From positions 1 through 62,023 of the forward strand of contig DWXE01000011.1 of NCBI GenBank assembly GCA_019119355.1: a DNA stretch of 62,023 nt, written 5' to 3'. A program made the position numbers and the translations under genes. This stretch comes from Candidatus Eisenbergiella merdigallinarum (GTDB lineage: Bacteria; Bacillota; Clostridia; Lachnospirales; Lachnospiraceae). This document shows, in pieces, positions 35,200 through 43,805 of this stretch (the stretch's first letter is position 1; every line of letters starts with the position of its first letter). The notes under the pieces were generated by a model, which was not told the origin of the DNA, made no database searches, and worked only from the letters and a program-made list of their open reading frames with translations.

Positions 35200-35754
35200 A
35201 TGAACGATACGAAGATTTTCGCCTATGCCCGTACGGCGATGAAAAACCTGTTCCACAAGCCCGCCACCACATCCTATCCCTTCGAACCGGCGCAGTTCCC
35301 GGAGCGGATGCGGGGCCATATCGAAATCGACGCGGCGGAGTGCATCAGCTGCGGGCTATGCATGCGTTCCTGTCCCACCGGGGCCATCTCGGTGGACCGG
35401 ACGGCGGGCACCTGGACCATCAACCGGTTCGACTGCGTGCAGTGCGGCAGCTGCGCCAACCTCTGCCCGAAAAAGTGCCTGAGCATCGTGCCCGGCTATA
35501 CGAAACCGGATCGGCATAAGGCGAAGGAGACGATCTCCCTGCCGAAAAAGGCCCAGCCCGCGGGCGGAGCGCCCCAAAAGCCCGCCATGAATCCGGAAGC
35601 CTGCGTTTACTGCACGCTCTGCGCAAAGAAATGCCCCCAGGGAGCCATCGAAGTGGACCGGGGGAGCAGGATCTGGAAGCTGGACGCGCCCAAATGCGTC
35701 AGCTGCGGGCTGTGCGCTTCTTCCTGCCCCAAAAAGGCCATTGAAATGAAATGA
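35200..35754 (+). CDS. echF: Ech hydrogenase ferredoxin-type subunit F with four [4Fe-4S] motifs
   Basis: A 184-residue subunit. Four CxxCxxCxxxC motifs are visible as two pairs: CISCGLCMRSCP and CVQCGSCANLCPKKC, then CVYCTLCAKKCP and CVSCGLCASSCP. Typical EchF has one pair in about 120-150 residues, so the domain seems duplicated, joined by a Pro/Lys-rich linker (about residues 105-125). It receives electrons from soluble ferredoxin. Last subunit gene; the LCP gene follows 22 bp later. Confidence 0.93.
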   Translation: MNDTKIFAYARTAMKNLFHKPATTSYPFEPAQFPERMRGHIEIDAAECISCGLCMRSCPTGAISVDRTAGTWTINRFDCVQCGSCANLCPKKCLSIVPGYTKPDRHKAKETISLPKKAQPAGGAPQKPAMNPEACVYCTLCAKKCPQGAIEVDRGSRIWKLDAPKCVSCGLCASSCPKKAIEMK

Positions 35755-35776
35755 ACGGGATCGGAAAAGGAGGACT

Positions 35777-36742
35777 ATGAGCGCGCGCAGGACGAGGAAA
35801 AAGAGAAAATCCGGATGGAAAATTTTTGTGATCGCCGCGGCGGTCCTGATTGCGGCCGCGGCGGTCTGCTGGTATATCGCGGGCGTTTCCCTGTACGGGA
35901 GGATTTCCCATGAACAGGCGGGGGCGGAGGGCGCGGGCGCCCTGCGTCAGGACGGGGTCACGAACATCCTGCTGATTGGCAACGACTCCCGGGAAAACGG
36001 AGAGGACGGCAGGTCAGACGCCATGATCCTGATTTCCATCAGCAGCAAAACGAAGACCGTCCAGATGATTTCCCTGCTCCGGGACATGTACGTGGAGATC
36101 CCGGGGCATGACGGCAACCGCCTGAACGCGGCGTACGCCTACGGCGGCCCGCAGCTGCTCATGGAGACCGTGGAAGAAAACTTCGGGATTCCGGTGAGCC
36201 GCTACGTGCAGGTGAACTTCGAAGCCTTCGCCAACCTGGTGGACGCGGTGGGAGGCGTGGATCTGGAACTGACGGCGGAAGAAGTGGAGTACGTCAACGG
36301 GTATCTGGTGGAGTACAACCAGCTCACCGGCCGCCCGGAGGGGACGGACTATCTGGATACCTCTCAGAGCGGGCTCATCCATTTAAACGGCCCCCAGGCC
36401 CTGGCCTACACCAGAAACCGCTATATCGGGACGGATTTCGGCAGGACCGAGCGGCAGCGGAAGGTGCTTTCCGCGGTGATCGACGGGCTCCCCGGCGCTC
36501 TTTTGACCAATCCGAAAGAGGTGCTGGACGGGCTGTTGTCCAACCTGACCACCAATCTGACGCAGGGGGAATTTTTGCGGCTGACGCTGGATGCCGGGAA
36601 GCTCTTCGCCTACGATCTCCAGCAGGGCAGCGTGCCGGTGGAGGGGAGCTATCAGAACGCCACCATCCGCGGAATGGCGGTGCTGGAGGTGGACTTCGGG
36701 CGAAACATCGAATATCTGAGACGGAGGATTTACGGCGAGTGA
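35777..36742 (+). CDS. LytR-CpsA-Psr (LCP) family cell-wall ligase
   Basis: A 321-residue type II membrane protein: a short basic N-terminus, one membrane segment (about 15-37), and an extracellular LCP domain with ILLIGNDSR, RSDAMILISI, LLRDMYVEIPG, VDAVGGVDLEL and LAYTRNRYIGTDFGRTERQ. LCP enzymes transfer undecaprenyl-linked glycopolymers onto peptidoglycan. The C-terminal region beyond residue 240 is less typical. It could be read through from ech, but a functional link is unlikely. Confidence 0.92.
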   Translation: MSARRTRKKRKSGWKIFVIAAAVLIAAAAVCWYIAGVSLYGRISHEQAGAEGAGALRQDGVTNILLIGNDSRENGEDGRSDAMILISISSKTKTVQMISLLRDMYVEIPGHDGNRLNAAYAYGGPQLLMETVEENFGIPVSRYVQVNFEAFANLVDAVGGVDLELTAEEVEYVNGYLVEYNQLTGRPEGTDYLDTSQSGLIHLNGPQALAYTRNRYIGTDFGRTERQRKVLSAVIDGLPGALLTNPKEVLDGLLSNLTTNLTQGEFLRLTLDAGKLFAYDLQQGSVPVEGSYQNATIRGMAVLEVDFGRNIEYLRRRIYGE

Positions 36743-36783
36743 AGGCCGCCCGCCGGGGGATGGACTTTCACAGTATTTTCAAA

Positions 36784-36820
36784 TTTCCTAAAGGTTGGCT
36801 AAAGCTTTCTCTGATAAGAT
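36784..36820 (+). promoter_or_regulatory. Candidate OmpR/PhoB-type box with -10 element
   Basis: TTNNCTAAAG occurs twice with an exact 11-bp period (36784-36793 and 36795-36804), 10 bp before a -10 hexamer TAAGAT (36815-36820). No -35 hexamer is at the right distance. Direct repeats one helical turn apart replacing the -35 are the signature of activation by OmpR/PhoB-type response regulators; such a regulator is encoded at 40.3 kb in the same cluster. Confidence 0.45.
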
Positions 36821-36866
36821 AGTCTACGACAAAACAAATTGCCGTTTCGGCAAAAGGAGGAGACTT

Positions 36867-38090
36867 ATGGAGAAAGCGATTGCAATGAATGCCCAAAGGC
36901 GGAATCATCGGATGCGTCTTTGGGCAGCTGTCTGTCTGGCAGCAGTTTTATTCCTGTTCCTGTTCTGGAACAGCATGGGCCCCGTTTGGGCGGCCGGGGG
37001 ACTGGAACTGAGTACGGATTATCCGGGCATCACCGTCAAGCCCGGAGAGAGCCTGGACATCGCGATTAACGTGGACAACGCCACCGGAAGCGGACAGGAT
37101 GTGGATCTGTCCATCGGATCCCTGCCGGAGGGCTGGGACGGCTATCTGCAGGGAGGCAGCTATGAGGTCAACCGGGTGCACGCCAGAACGGGAGAAGCCG
37201 GCGCGCAGGTGACTTTGCATCTGACGATCCCGGATGAACTGGAGGAAGGCACCTATCAGGCGCGGGTGGACGCCTCCGCGGGAGAGGGGATTTCGGATTC
37301 CCTGACCCTTTCCTTCGCCGTCAACGAGGTCAACGCGGGACAGGGCACGTTCTCTTCGGAATATCCGGAGCAGGAAGGCACTTCCGACACCGGCTTCAGC
37401 TTTTCCACCACCCTCATCAACAACGGGCTGACGTCCCGTTCCTACAGCCTTTCGTCCAACGCGCCCGCGGGCTGGCAGGTGACCTTTACCCCCTCCGGGG
37501 AATCCGCCACGGTGGCCGGCATCGAAGTGGATCCCAGCGCCAGCCAGGGTCTGACCGTGGCCGTGACGCCGCCGGCAGGAGTTGCGGCCGGGGAGTATGA
37601 GATCTCCCTGAGCGCCGTTTCCGCCGAGGAGACGCTGAGCACGGACTTAAAGGTGGTGATCACCGGCACCTACGGGGTGAGCCTGGGAACGCCGGACGGG
37701 CGCTTAAGCTTCGACGCCCACGCCGGACAGGAATCGGATGTGACCCTGAACGTGACCAATACGGGGAACGTGGACCTGCAGAACGTATCCATCAATTCTT
37801 CCCTCCCTTCGGACTGGACCGTGACCTATAACGATCTGGAGGAAAACGTGATCGAATCCATTCCGGCGGGCAGCACCGTGCAGGTGATCGCCCACGTGAA
37901 ACCCGGATCCGACGCCATCACCGGGGACTATGTGGCTTCCTTTACCGCGCAGACGGACGAAGCCGGCTCCACGGCGGAATTCAGGGTATCGGTGAAAACG
38001 GGGACCCTCTGGGGCCTGGTGGCCGTCCTCATCATCCTGGCGGTGGCGGCCGGCCTCGGATATGTCTTTCACAAATACGGCAGGAGGTAA
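36867..38090 (+). CDS. Secreted NEW3-domain protein with C-terminal membrane anchor
   Basis: A 407-residue protein: signal peptide or membrane segment (about 16-40, ending VWAAGG), about three immunoglobulin-like NEW3-type repeats (VKPGESLDIAINVDN, then a TSDTGFSFSTTLINNG repeat, then QESDVTLNVTNTGNVDLQNV), and a C-terminal transmembrane segment (about 378-400) with a short basic tail. The start at 36867 follows AGGAGG. It is the first gene of an operon with an ABC exporter, where such proteins are presumed extracellular partners; the function is unknown. Confidence 0.8.
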   Translation: MEKAIAMNAQRRNHRMRLWAAVCLAAVLFLFLFWNSMGPVWAAGGLELSTDYPGITVKPGESLDIAINVDNATGSGQDVDLSIGSLPEGWDGYLQGGSYEVNRVHARTGEAGAQVTLHLTIPDELEEGTYQARVDASAGEGISDSLTLSFAVNEVNAGQGTFSSEYPEQEGTSDTGFSFSTTLINNGLTSRSYSLSSNAPAGWQVTFTPSGESATVAGIEVDPSASQGLTVAVTPPAGVAAGEYEISLSAVSAEETLSTDLKVVITGTYGVSLGTPDGRLSFDAHAGQESDVTLNVTNTGNVDLQNVSINSSLPSDWTVTYNDLEENVIESIPAGSTVQVIAHVKPGSDAITGDYVASFTAQTDEAGSTAEFRVSVKTGTLWGLVAVLIILAVAAGLGYVFHKYGRR

Positions 38091-38123
38091 TCCCATGAGC
38101 AGGAGAGGAAAGGGGGGATTTCC

Positions 38124-39128
38124 ATGGCGGAAGAGAGCATGATCCGGATGGAGGGCCTGACGAAAGCCTACGGGGAAAAGCGGGCGGTTTCCGATCTGAC
38201 CCTGGAGATCGAAAAGGGAGAGGTGTTCGGGCTCCTGGGCCCCAACGGGGCGGGCAAGACGACCACGACCCTGATGCTTCTGGGGCTGACGGAGCCCACC
38301 GCGGGTAAGGCCTTCATCGACGGAAAGGACTGCACCCGGGATCCCATCGGGGTCAAGCGGATCGTGGGATACCTTCCGGACAACGTCGGATTCTATCAGG
38401 ATATGACCGGGAGGGAAAATCTGCGCTTCACCGGCCGCTTAAACGGCCTGCCGGAAGAGGTGATCGAAGCGCGGGCCCAGGAACTGCTGGAAAAGGTTGG
38501 GATGCTGGAAGCGGCGGACAAAAAGACCGGAACCTACTCCAGGGGGATGCGCCAGAGGCTGGGCGTGGCGGATGTGCTGATGAAGGATCCCAAAGTGGTG
38601 ATCATGGATGAGCCCACGCTGGGGATCGATCCGGAGGGGATCCGGGAGCTGATGCTCATGATCCGCGGGCTGGCGGACGAGGACGGGAGGACCATTCTGA
38701 TTTCCTCCCATCAGCTCTATCAGGTTCAGCAGATCTGCGACCGGGTGGGCCTGTTCGTGGAAGGCCGGCTCATCGCCTGCGGCCATATCGAAGAACTGGC
38801 CAGGCAGATGCAGCAGGAAGGGCATTATGTGCTGGAGACGGCTGCCGTTCCCAACGACGACGGCTTCGGAACCCTGTTAAAGCAGCTGGGCAACGTGGAG
38901 CGGGTGGAGCATACGGGGGAATACTACGTGATCTATTCCCGCACGGATCTGCGGAGGGAACTGATCCGGAAGTCCCTGCAGGCCGGATACACCGTTTCCC
39001 ACCTGAGGCAGAGGGGGAGCGATCTGGACGAGATCTACCGCAGGTACTTTGAGAAAGGAGAGAAAGAGCATGTTGAGTCTGATCAGAGAAAAGGCGGACG
39101 TTTTCTTTCATTCCGGAAAAACAGGTGA
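38124..39128 (+). CDS. ABC transporter ATP-binding protein
   Basis: A 334-residue ATPase of the CcmA/NatA type: Walker A GPNGAGKTTTT (about residue 38), signature YSRGMRQRLG, Walker B VVIMDEPTLGIDP, H-loop SSHQ, plus a C-terminal extension of about 100 residues typical of ABC-2 exporters. It pairs with the following permease; the two genes overlap by 59 bp. Confidence 0.93.
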   Translation: MAEESMIRMEGLTKAYGEKRAVSDLTLEIEKGEVFGLLGPNGAGKTTTTLMLLGLTEPTAGKAFIDGKDCTRDPIGVKRIVGYLPDNVGFYQDMTGRENLRFTGRLNGLPEEVIEARAQELLEKVGMLEAADKKTGTYSRGMRQRLGVADVLMKDPKVVIMDEPTLGIDPEGIRELMLMIRGLADEDGRTILISSHQLYQVQQICDRVGLFVEGRLIACGHIEELARQMQQEGHYVLETAAVPNDDGFGTLLKQLGNVERVEHTGEYYVIYSRTDLRRELIRKSLQAGYTVSHLRQRGSDLDEIYRRYFEKGEKEHVESDQRKGGRFLSFRKNR

Positions 39129-40080
39129 GGGACGCCGCCTCATGAGCGGCCTCGGGGCGCTGTACCGCAAGGAGATGGCGGACCATATCAGGAGCAGGCG
39201 GTTTCTGATCGTGCTGTGCCTGATCCTGCTGACCAGCTTCGCAAGCGTATACGGGGCGGTATCGGTGCTCTCCGATGCGGTGGCCTCGGATTCCGATTAC
39301 ATCTTTTTGAAACTGTTTACTTTAAGCGGGAACTCCATCCCGTCGTTTACGTCCTTCATCGCTCTGCTGGGGCCCTTCGTGGGGCTGACGCTGGGATTCG
39401 ACGCCATCAACAGCGAACGCTCGGAGGGCACCTTAAACCGGCTGGTGTCCCAGCCCATTTACCGGGACTGCGTCATCAACGGGAAATTTCTGGCCGGGGC
39501 CACGGTGATCTTTCTCATGGTCTTTTCCATGGGGCTGGTGATCGGGGCCGTGGGGCTTCTCACCACGGGGATCCCGCCTTCGGCGGACGAGGTGGGCCGG
39601 GTGGCGGCCCTGCTCTTTTTCACCTCGGTCTATATCTGTTTCTGGCTGGCGCTGTCCATCCTCTTTTCCGTGCTGTGCAGACACGCGGCAACCTCGGCCA
39701 TGGTGGTCATCGCCCTGTGGATTTTCTTCGCGCTCTTCATGTCCCTGGTGGTGAACATCGTGACCAACGCGCTGTATCCGGCGGATCAGGTGGCCACGGT
39801 GGGGCAGCTGCTGGACTACTATGACTGCCAGCTGGCGCTGAACCGGCTGTCGCCGTATTATTTGTACAGCGAAGCCGTTTCCACCATCATGGATCCCACG
39901 GTGCGGTCCACGAACGTGATTTTGCCGCAGCAGCTTTCCGGCGCCATCAGCGGGTATCTTTCCGCGGGCCAGAGCCTGCTTCTGGTATGGCCTCATCTGG
40001 TGGGCCTGCTGGCGCTGACGGCGGTGGCTTTCGCCCTTTCCTACATCAGCTTCATGCGCAGGGAGATCCGAAGCCGGTAA
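39070..40080 (+). CDS. ABC-2 type transporter permease
   Basis: A 336-residue membrane protein with about six hydrophobic segments: one near residues 45-65, a periplasmic loop, then FIALLGPFVGLTLGFDAINSE followed by the ABC-2 signature region RSEGTLNRLVSQPIYR, and four more segments ending before RREIRSR. The ATG at 39070 is used, downstream of AAGGAG and inside the ATPase gene; translation is presumably coupled. The substrate is unknown. Confidence 0.9.
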   Translation: MLSLIREKADVFFHSGKTGEGRRLMSGLGALYRKEMADHIRSRRFLIVLCLILLTSFASVYGAVSVLSDAVASDSDYIFLKLFTLSGNSIPSFTSFIALLGPFVGLTLGFDAINSERSEGTLNRLVSQPIYRDCVINGKFLAGATVIFLMVFSMGLVIGAVGLLTTGIPPSADEVGRVAALLFFTSVYICFWLALSILFSVLCRHAATSAMVVIALWIFFALFMSLVVNIVTNALYPADQVATVGQLLDYYDCQLALNRLSPYYLYSEAVSTIMDPTVRSTNVILPQQLSGAISGYLSAGQSLLLVWPHLVGLLALTAVAFALSYISFMRREIRSR

Positions 40081-40124
40081 AAATAAGCGAAGAATATGGC
40101 GGGAAACCTGCGGGAAATGCGGGC

Positions 40125-40180
40125 GCGGGCCCGGACTTAAGCTCAGCTGTGCTGAAAGGGGTCCGGGCCCGCATTTTCTT
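40125..40180 (+). terminator. Intrinsic terminator of the NEW3/ABC operon
   Basis: GCGGGCCCGGAC (40125-40136) and GTCCGGGCCCGC (40161-40172) form a perfect 12-bp stem. A 24-nt loop contains a second small stem, and ATTTTCTT follows. Confidence 0.8.
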
Positions 40181-40207
40181 GAATTTCCCCGGGATATCCG
40201 GTATGAT
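40179..40207 (+). promoter_or_regulatory. Promoter of the two-component operon
   Basis: TTGAAT (40179-40184), 17-bp spacer, TATGAT (40202-40207), immediately after the terminator of the preceding operon. A Shine-Dalgarno (GGAAGGAGG) precedes ATG 40258. Confidence 0.55.
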
Positions 40208-40257
40208 ACTTCTGAAAACAAAGGGGATCCGGATGCTTTTCCGGGAAGGAGGACGGG

Positions 40258-40956
40258 ATGAGGATTTTGATCATAGAGGACAACCGCAGGCTGGCGGAAT
40301 CCATCCGGGATATCCTGCGCCACCGGTACGACTGCGATCTTTGCGGGGACGGGGCGATGGGGGAGGGGCTCCTTCTGGCCGGAGGATACGACGCGGCGAT
40401 TCTGGACCTGATGCTGCCGGGAAAGGACGGGATCTCGGTGTTAAAGGAGATCCGCAGGAAAAAGTGCCAGATCCCGGTGCTGATTCTGACGGCCAGGAGC
40501 GAAGTGGAGGACCGGGTATGCGGGCTGGAAAGCGGCGCGGATTATTACCTGACCAAACCCTTCGATATGCAGGAGCTGCAGGCCGTCATGAAGACGATCC
40601 TGCGGCGGCAGGCGGACCTGGTTCCGGAATGCCTGACCTGCGGGAACATTTCCCTCAACCAGGCGGACTATTCCCTGGGAGGGCCCGGCAGATCGATTCC
40701 GCTGGGCAAAAAGGAGTACGAGATCATGCGGATCCTCATGGCGAATCAGGGCAGGGTGGTATCGAAGGAAACGCTGCTGCTCAGGGTCTGGGGAGACAGC
40801 CGGGACGCTGTGGAGAACAACGCGGAAGTCTATATTTCCTTTCTGCGCAAAAAGCTGCAGTTTCTGAAGGCGGACGTGGCCATCGTGACCAGCCGGAAGC
40901 TGGGATACCGGCTGTGCGGGATCGGCGGCCCGCAGGGAAAGGAAGAAGGACGATGA
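40258..40956 (+). CDS. OmpR family response regulator
   Basis: A 232-residue protein: a receiver domain with the acidic pocket IEDN, phosphoacceptor Asp50 in AAILDLMLPGKDG, the conserved Thr/Lys (LTAR, LTKPFD), and a C-terminal winged helix (LGKKEYEIMRILMANQGRVVSKETLLLRVWG). It overlaps its histidine kinase by 4 bp. Likely targets include the direct-repeat box upstream of the NEW3/ABC operon; this is inference. Confidence 0.95.
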   Translation: MRILIIEDNRRLAESIRDILRHRYDCDLCGDGAMGEGLLLAGGYDAAILDLMLPGKDGISVLKEIRRKKCQIPVLILTARSEVEDRVCGLESGADYYLTKPFDMQELQAVMKTILRRQADLVPECLTCGNISLNQADYSLGGPGRSIPLGKKEYEIMRILMANQGRVVSKETLLLRVWGDSRDAVENNAEVYISFLRKKLQFLKADVAIVTSRKLGYRLCGIGGPQGKEEGR

Positions 40957-42173
40957 AGGAAATCGGCAGGCTGAGGCTGAAATTCATTCTGTACAACATG
41001 CTGATCGTGACCGCGGTCATCGGGGTGACGTTCGGCGCCCTGGTCTCCGTGGTCAGGCAAAAAGGGGACAGGGAAAGCGGACTGGCGCTGGAGCGGGGGC
41101 TTTCCGGCGGAGAGGAAGAGCTGTTGGCGGAGCCGGGCAGTTCCGTGCGGATCCCGTATTTCTCGGTGCTGGTGGAGCCGGACGGCAGGGTGGTGACGAA
41201 AGCGGGCTACGATCCGTTCTTTCCGGACGCGGAATTCCGGGAACGGATGGCCCTTCTGGGGATGCAGGCCGAAGAGGCGGACGGCGTCCTGAGCGGGTAT
41301 CATCTGCGCTTTTTGCGGCGGGAGCAGCCGGAGGGGCATCTGCTGGTCTTCGTGGACACCTCCTACGGGGATTCCCTGCGCAGCGGCATCCTGCGCTATG
41401 GTGGGCTGGCCTGCGCCGGGATCTGGATCGTTTTCCTGGGGCTGTCCTGCCTGTTTTCCGGATGGGCGGTGAAGCCGGTCCGGGATTCCGTCCGGCAGCA
41501 GAAGCGCTTTATCGCGGACGCATCCCACGAGCTGAAAACGCCGCTGACCGTGATCACGGCGGATGCGGCCCTGCTGGCGCAGCGCTGCAGCGGGCTGTCG
41601 GAGGAGACGGACCGGTGGCTGTCCCACATCAACCAGGAGTGCGCGGCCATGAAAAAGCTGGTGGAATCCCTGCTTTTGCTGGCGAAAGGGGACGCCTGCG
41701 CCGAAGGGAAACGGGCGCGGGAACGCCTGGATCTGAGCGGGCTGGTGACGGAAAAGGCCCTTGTTTTCGATCCGCTGTTTTTTCAGGAGGGAAAGCAGCT
41801 GGAAACCAGGGTGGAAGAGGGGATTTTTGTGATGGGGGAAGGAGGTCAGCTGGCGCAGCTGATCCAGGCCCTTCTGGACAACGCGGTAAAATACGGAGCT
41901 GAGGGCGGCCTGACGGAAGTGCGGCTGGAACGGTGCGGGAAAAAGGCCGCCCGGATCTGGGTGAACAGCCAGGGGCCGGAGATTCCGAAGGAGAAGCGGG
42001 CTCTGCTCTTCCAGCGGTTTTACCGGGGCGATCCGGCCAGGGAAACGGACGGAAGCTTCGGATTGGGGCTGGCCATCGCCGGAGAAGCCGCCCGGCGTCA
42101 CGGCGGGAAAATGGGTGTGGAATACAAAGACGGGATGAACTGCTTTTATGCGGTGCTGCCTCTGGCCCGCTGA
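40953..42173 (+). CDS. Sensor histidine kinase
   Basis: A 406-residue membrane kinase. Membrane segments at about 11-32 and 150-170 flank a sensor loop of about 115 residues. The HisKA box FIADASHELKTPLTV places the phosphorylated His at residue 192. The HATPase domain has QALLDNAVKYG (N box) and SFGLGLAIAGEAA (G box). ATG 40953 overlaps the stop of the response regulator. The sensed signal is unknown; the neighbouring ABC exporter suggests envelope or antimicrobial-peptide stress. Confidence 0.93.
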   Translation: MKEIGRLRLKFILYNMLIVTAVIGVTFGALVSVVRQKGDRESGLALERGLSGGEEELLAEPGSSVRIPYFSVLVEPDGRVVTKAGYDPFFPDAEFRERMALLGMQAEEADGVLSGYHLRFLRREQPEGHLLVFVDTSYGDSLRSGILRYGGLACAGIWIVFLGLSCLFSGWAVKPVRDSVRQQKRFIADASHELKTPLTVITADAALLAQRCSGLSEETDRWLSHINQECAAMKKLVESLLLLAKGDACAEGKRARERLDLSGLVTEKALVFDPLFFQEGKQLETRVEEGIFVMGEGGQLAQLIQALLDNAVKYGAEGGLTEVRLERCGKKAARIWVNSQGPEIPKEKRALLFQRFYRGDPARETDGSFGLGLAIAGEAARRHGGKMGVEYKDGMNCFYAVLPLAR

Positions 42174-42183
42174 GGGTACCCTC

Positions 42184-42216
42184 GATGAACAAGGAGCGAA
42201 AGCGCCCTTGTCCATC
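42184..42216 (+). terminator. Hairpin after the histidine kinase gene
   Basis: GATG-A-ACAAGG pairs with CCTTGT-C-CATC around an inner GC-GAAA-GC loop. There is no T-run, so it is a weak terminator or an RNA-stability element. Confidence 0.45.
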
Positions 42217-42559
42217 ATGGGGCCAAATTCAGACAGGCGGCGCCGCGTCGGCAAAAAAGACGTGAGAAGAAGTCCGAAATTCGCGTGATCTGTGAAAGCA
42301 GGATGGGAGAAAGAAGGGAAAAAAGACTGCCAGAGGCGCGGGAGCCGTCAGATTAGGAAGCGTATCTACATTTACCTATATATTCCGGCAGGAAACCGGT
42401 CCGTTACACCGGACGGCGCAATTCAGGAAATCCCGCCGCCCCCTTGTCTTTTCAGCCCTTTTATGATAGAACCAATATAGGCGGGAGATTCCGCGCACGG
42501 GATGCCCCGCGAATGAAAGAGAACGAAAAATACGGAAAAATTCTGGAGGTAGAGAAAAG
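42217..42559. other. Gene-free stretch upstream of the flavodiiron gene
   Basis: About 340 bp without a credible coding frame. It contains a small stem (GGTCCG at 42399-42404 with CGGAC further on) and TATGAT at 42462-42467, but no well-spaced -35. A promoter for the downstream flavodiiron operon must be here, but I cannot place it. Confidence 0.4.
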
Positions 42560-43771
42560 ATGCATTGTGTGAGGAACGTGACGAAAGACTTATACTGGAT
42601 CGGAGCCAACGACCACAGGCTCGCGCTGTTTGAGAATATCCACCCCATTCCCAGAGGGGTTTCCTACAACGCCTATGTGTTAAAGGATGAGAAAAACGTG
42701 CTGTTCGACACGGTGGACTGGTCCGCCTGCCGGCAGTTTCTGGAGAATCTGGAATACGTGCTGGGCGGGGAAAAGCTGGATTACATCGTGATCAACCATA
42801 TGGAGCCGGATCACGGCGCGTCCCTGGAGGAGGTGCTGCTGCGGTATCCGGAAGCGAAGATCGTCAGCACGCCCAAGGCGTTCGTGATGATGCGCCAGTT
42901 CGGGTTCGACGTGGACAGGCACGAACAGATCGCCGCGAAGGAGGGGGAGACCTTAAGCTTCGGGCATCATGTGGTGACCTTTGTCAACGCGCCCATGGTG
43001 CACTGGCCGGAGGCCATGGTGACCTTCGATCAGACCGAAGGGATCCTGTTCTCCGCGGACGCGTTCGGCACCTTCGGCGCGCTGGACGGAAAGCTGTTCA
43101 ACGATGAAGTGAACTTCGAGCGCGACTGGCTGGAAGACGCCCGCCGCTATTACACCAATATCGTGGGCAAGTACGGAGCACCCGTGCAGGCGCTGCTGAA
43201 AAAGGCCGCGAACCTGGACATCCGCATGATCTGCCCGCTGCACGGCCCCGTGTGGCGCAGCGATATCGGCTGGTTCATCGGCAAATACGATCTGTGGAGC
43301 CGCTATGTGCCGGAAGAAAAGGGCGTGCTCATCGCCTACGCTTCCATGTACGGAAACACCGAGGCGGCGGCGCAGGCGCTGGCGGCCAGACTGTGCGAAA
43401 AGGGCATGACCAGCGTGGCGGTTTACGATGTTTCCAACACCCACGTTTCCCAGCTCATCGCGGAAACCTTCCGCCTGAGCCATATCGTCCTGGCTTCCGT
43501 TACTTATAACATGGAGATCTATCCGGTGATGCACAGCTATCTCAACGATATGAAGGGGCTCAACGTGCAGAACCGCACGGTGGCCATCATCGAAAACGGG
43601 ACCTGGGCGTGCAAGAGCGGAGAGCTGATGGGCCGCTTCGTACAGGAGGAGTTAAAGGGCATGAAGGTGCTGGAGAACAGGCTCACCCTCTGCTCCACCT
43701 TAAAGGAGGAACAGGCGGACGGCCTGGACGCTCTGGCGGACAGCCTGATCGCTTCCGTGCAGGAGGGCTGA
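42560..43771 (+). CDS. Flavodiiron protein (A-type flavoprotein, FprA-like)
   Basis: A 403-residue cytosolic protein. The N-terminal metallo-beta-lactamase-like diiron domain has ligands in NHMEPDHG (His80, Glu82, Asp84, His85), the His in PMVHWPEAM, FSADAFG and the final His in CPLHGPVW. The C-terminal flavodoxin domain begins at about residue 255 (IAYASMYGNTEAAAQAL). Such proteins reduce O2 to water, and some reduce NO, protecting oxygen-sensitive enzymes such as the hydrogenase and ferredoxins encoded nearby. No fused rubredoxin is present. Confidence 0.95.
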   Translation: MHCVRNVTKDLYWIGANDHRLALFENIHPIPRGVSYNAYVLKDEKNVLFDTVDWSACRQFLENLEYVLGGEKLDYIVINHMEPDHGASLEEVLLRYPEAKIVSTPKAFVMMRQFGFDVDRHEQIAAKEGETLSFGHHVVTFVNAPMVHWPEAMVTFDQTEGILFSADAFGTFGALDGKLFNDEVNFERDWLEDARRYYTNIVGKYGAPVQALLKKAANLDIRMICPLHGPVWRSDIGWFIGKYDLWSRYVPEEKGVLIAYASMYGNTEAAAQALAARLCEKGMTSVAVYDVSNTHVSQLIAETFRLSHIVLASVTYNMEIYPVMHSYLNDMKGLNVQNRTVAIIENGTWACKSGELMGRFVQEELKGMKVLENRLTLCSTLKEEQADGLDALADSLIASVQEG

Positions 43772-43805
43772 ACGGAAGGGCTGTGAAATTGGAGGAACAG
43801 GGGAG

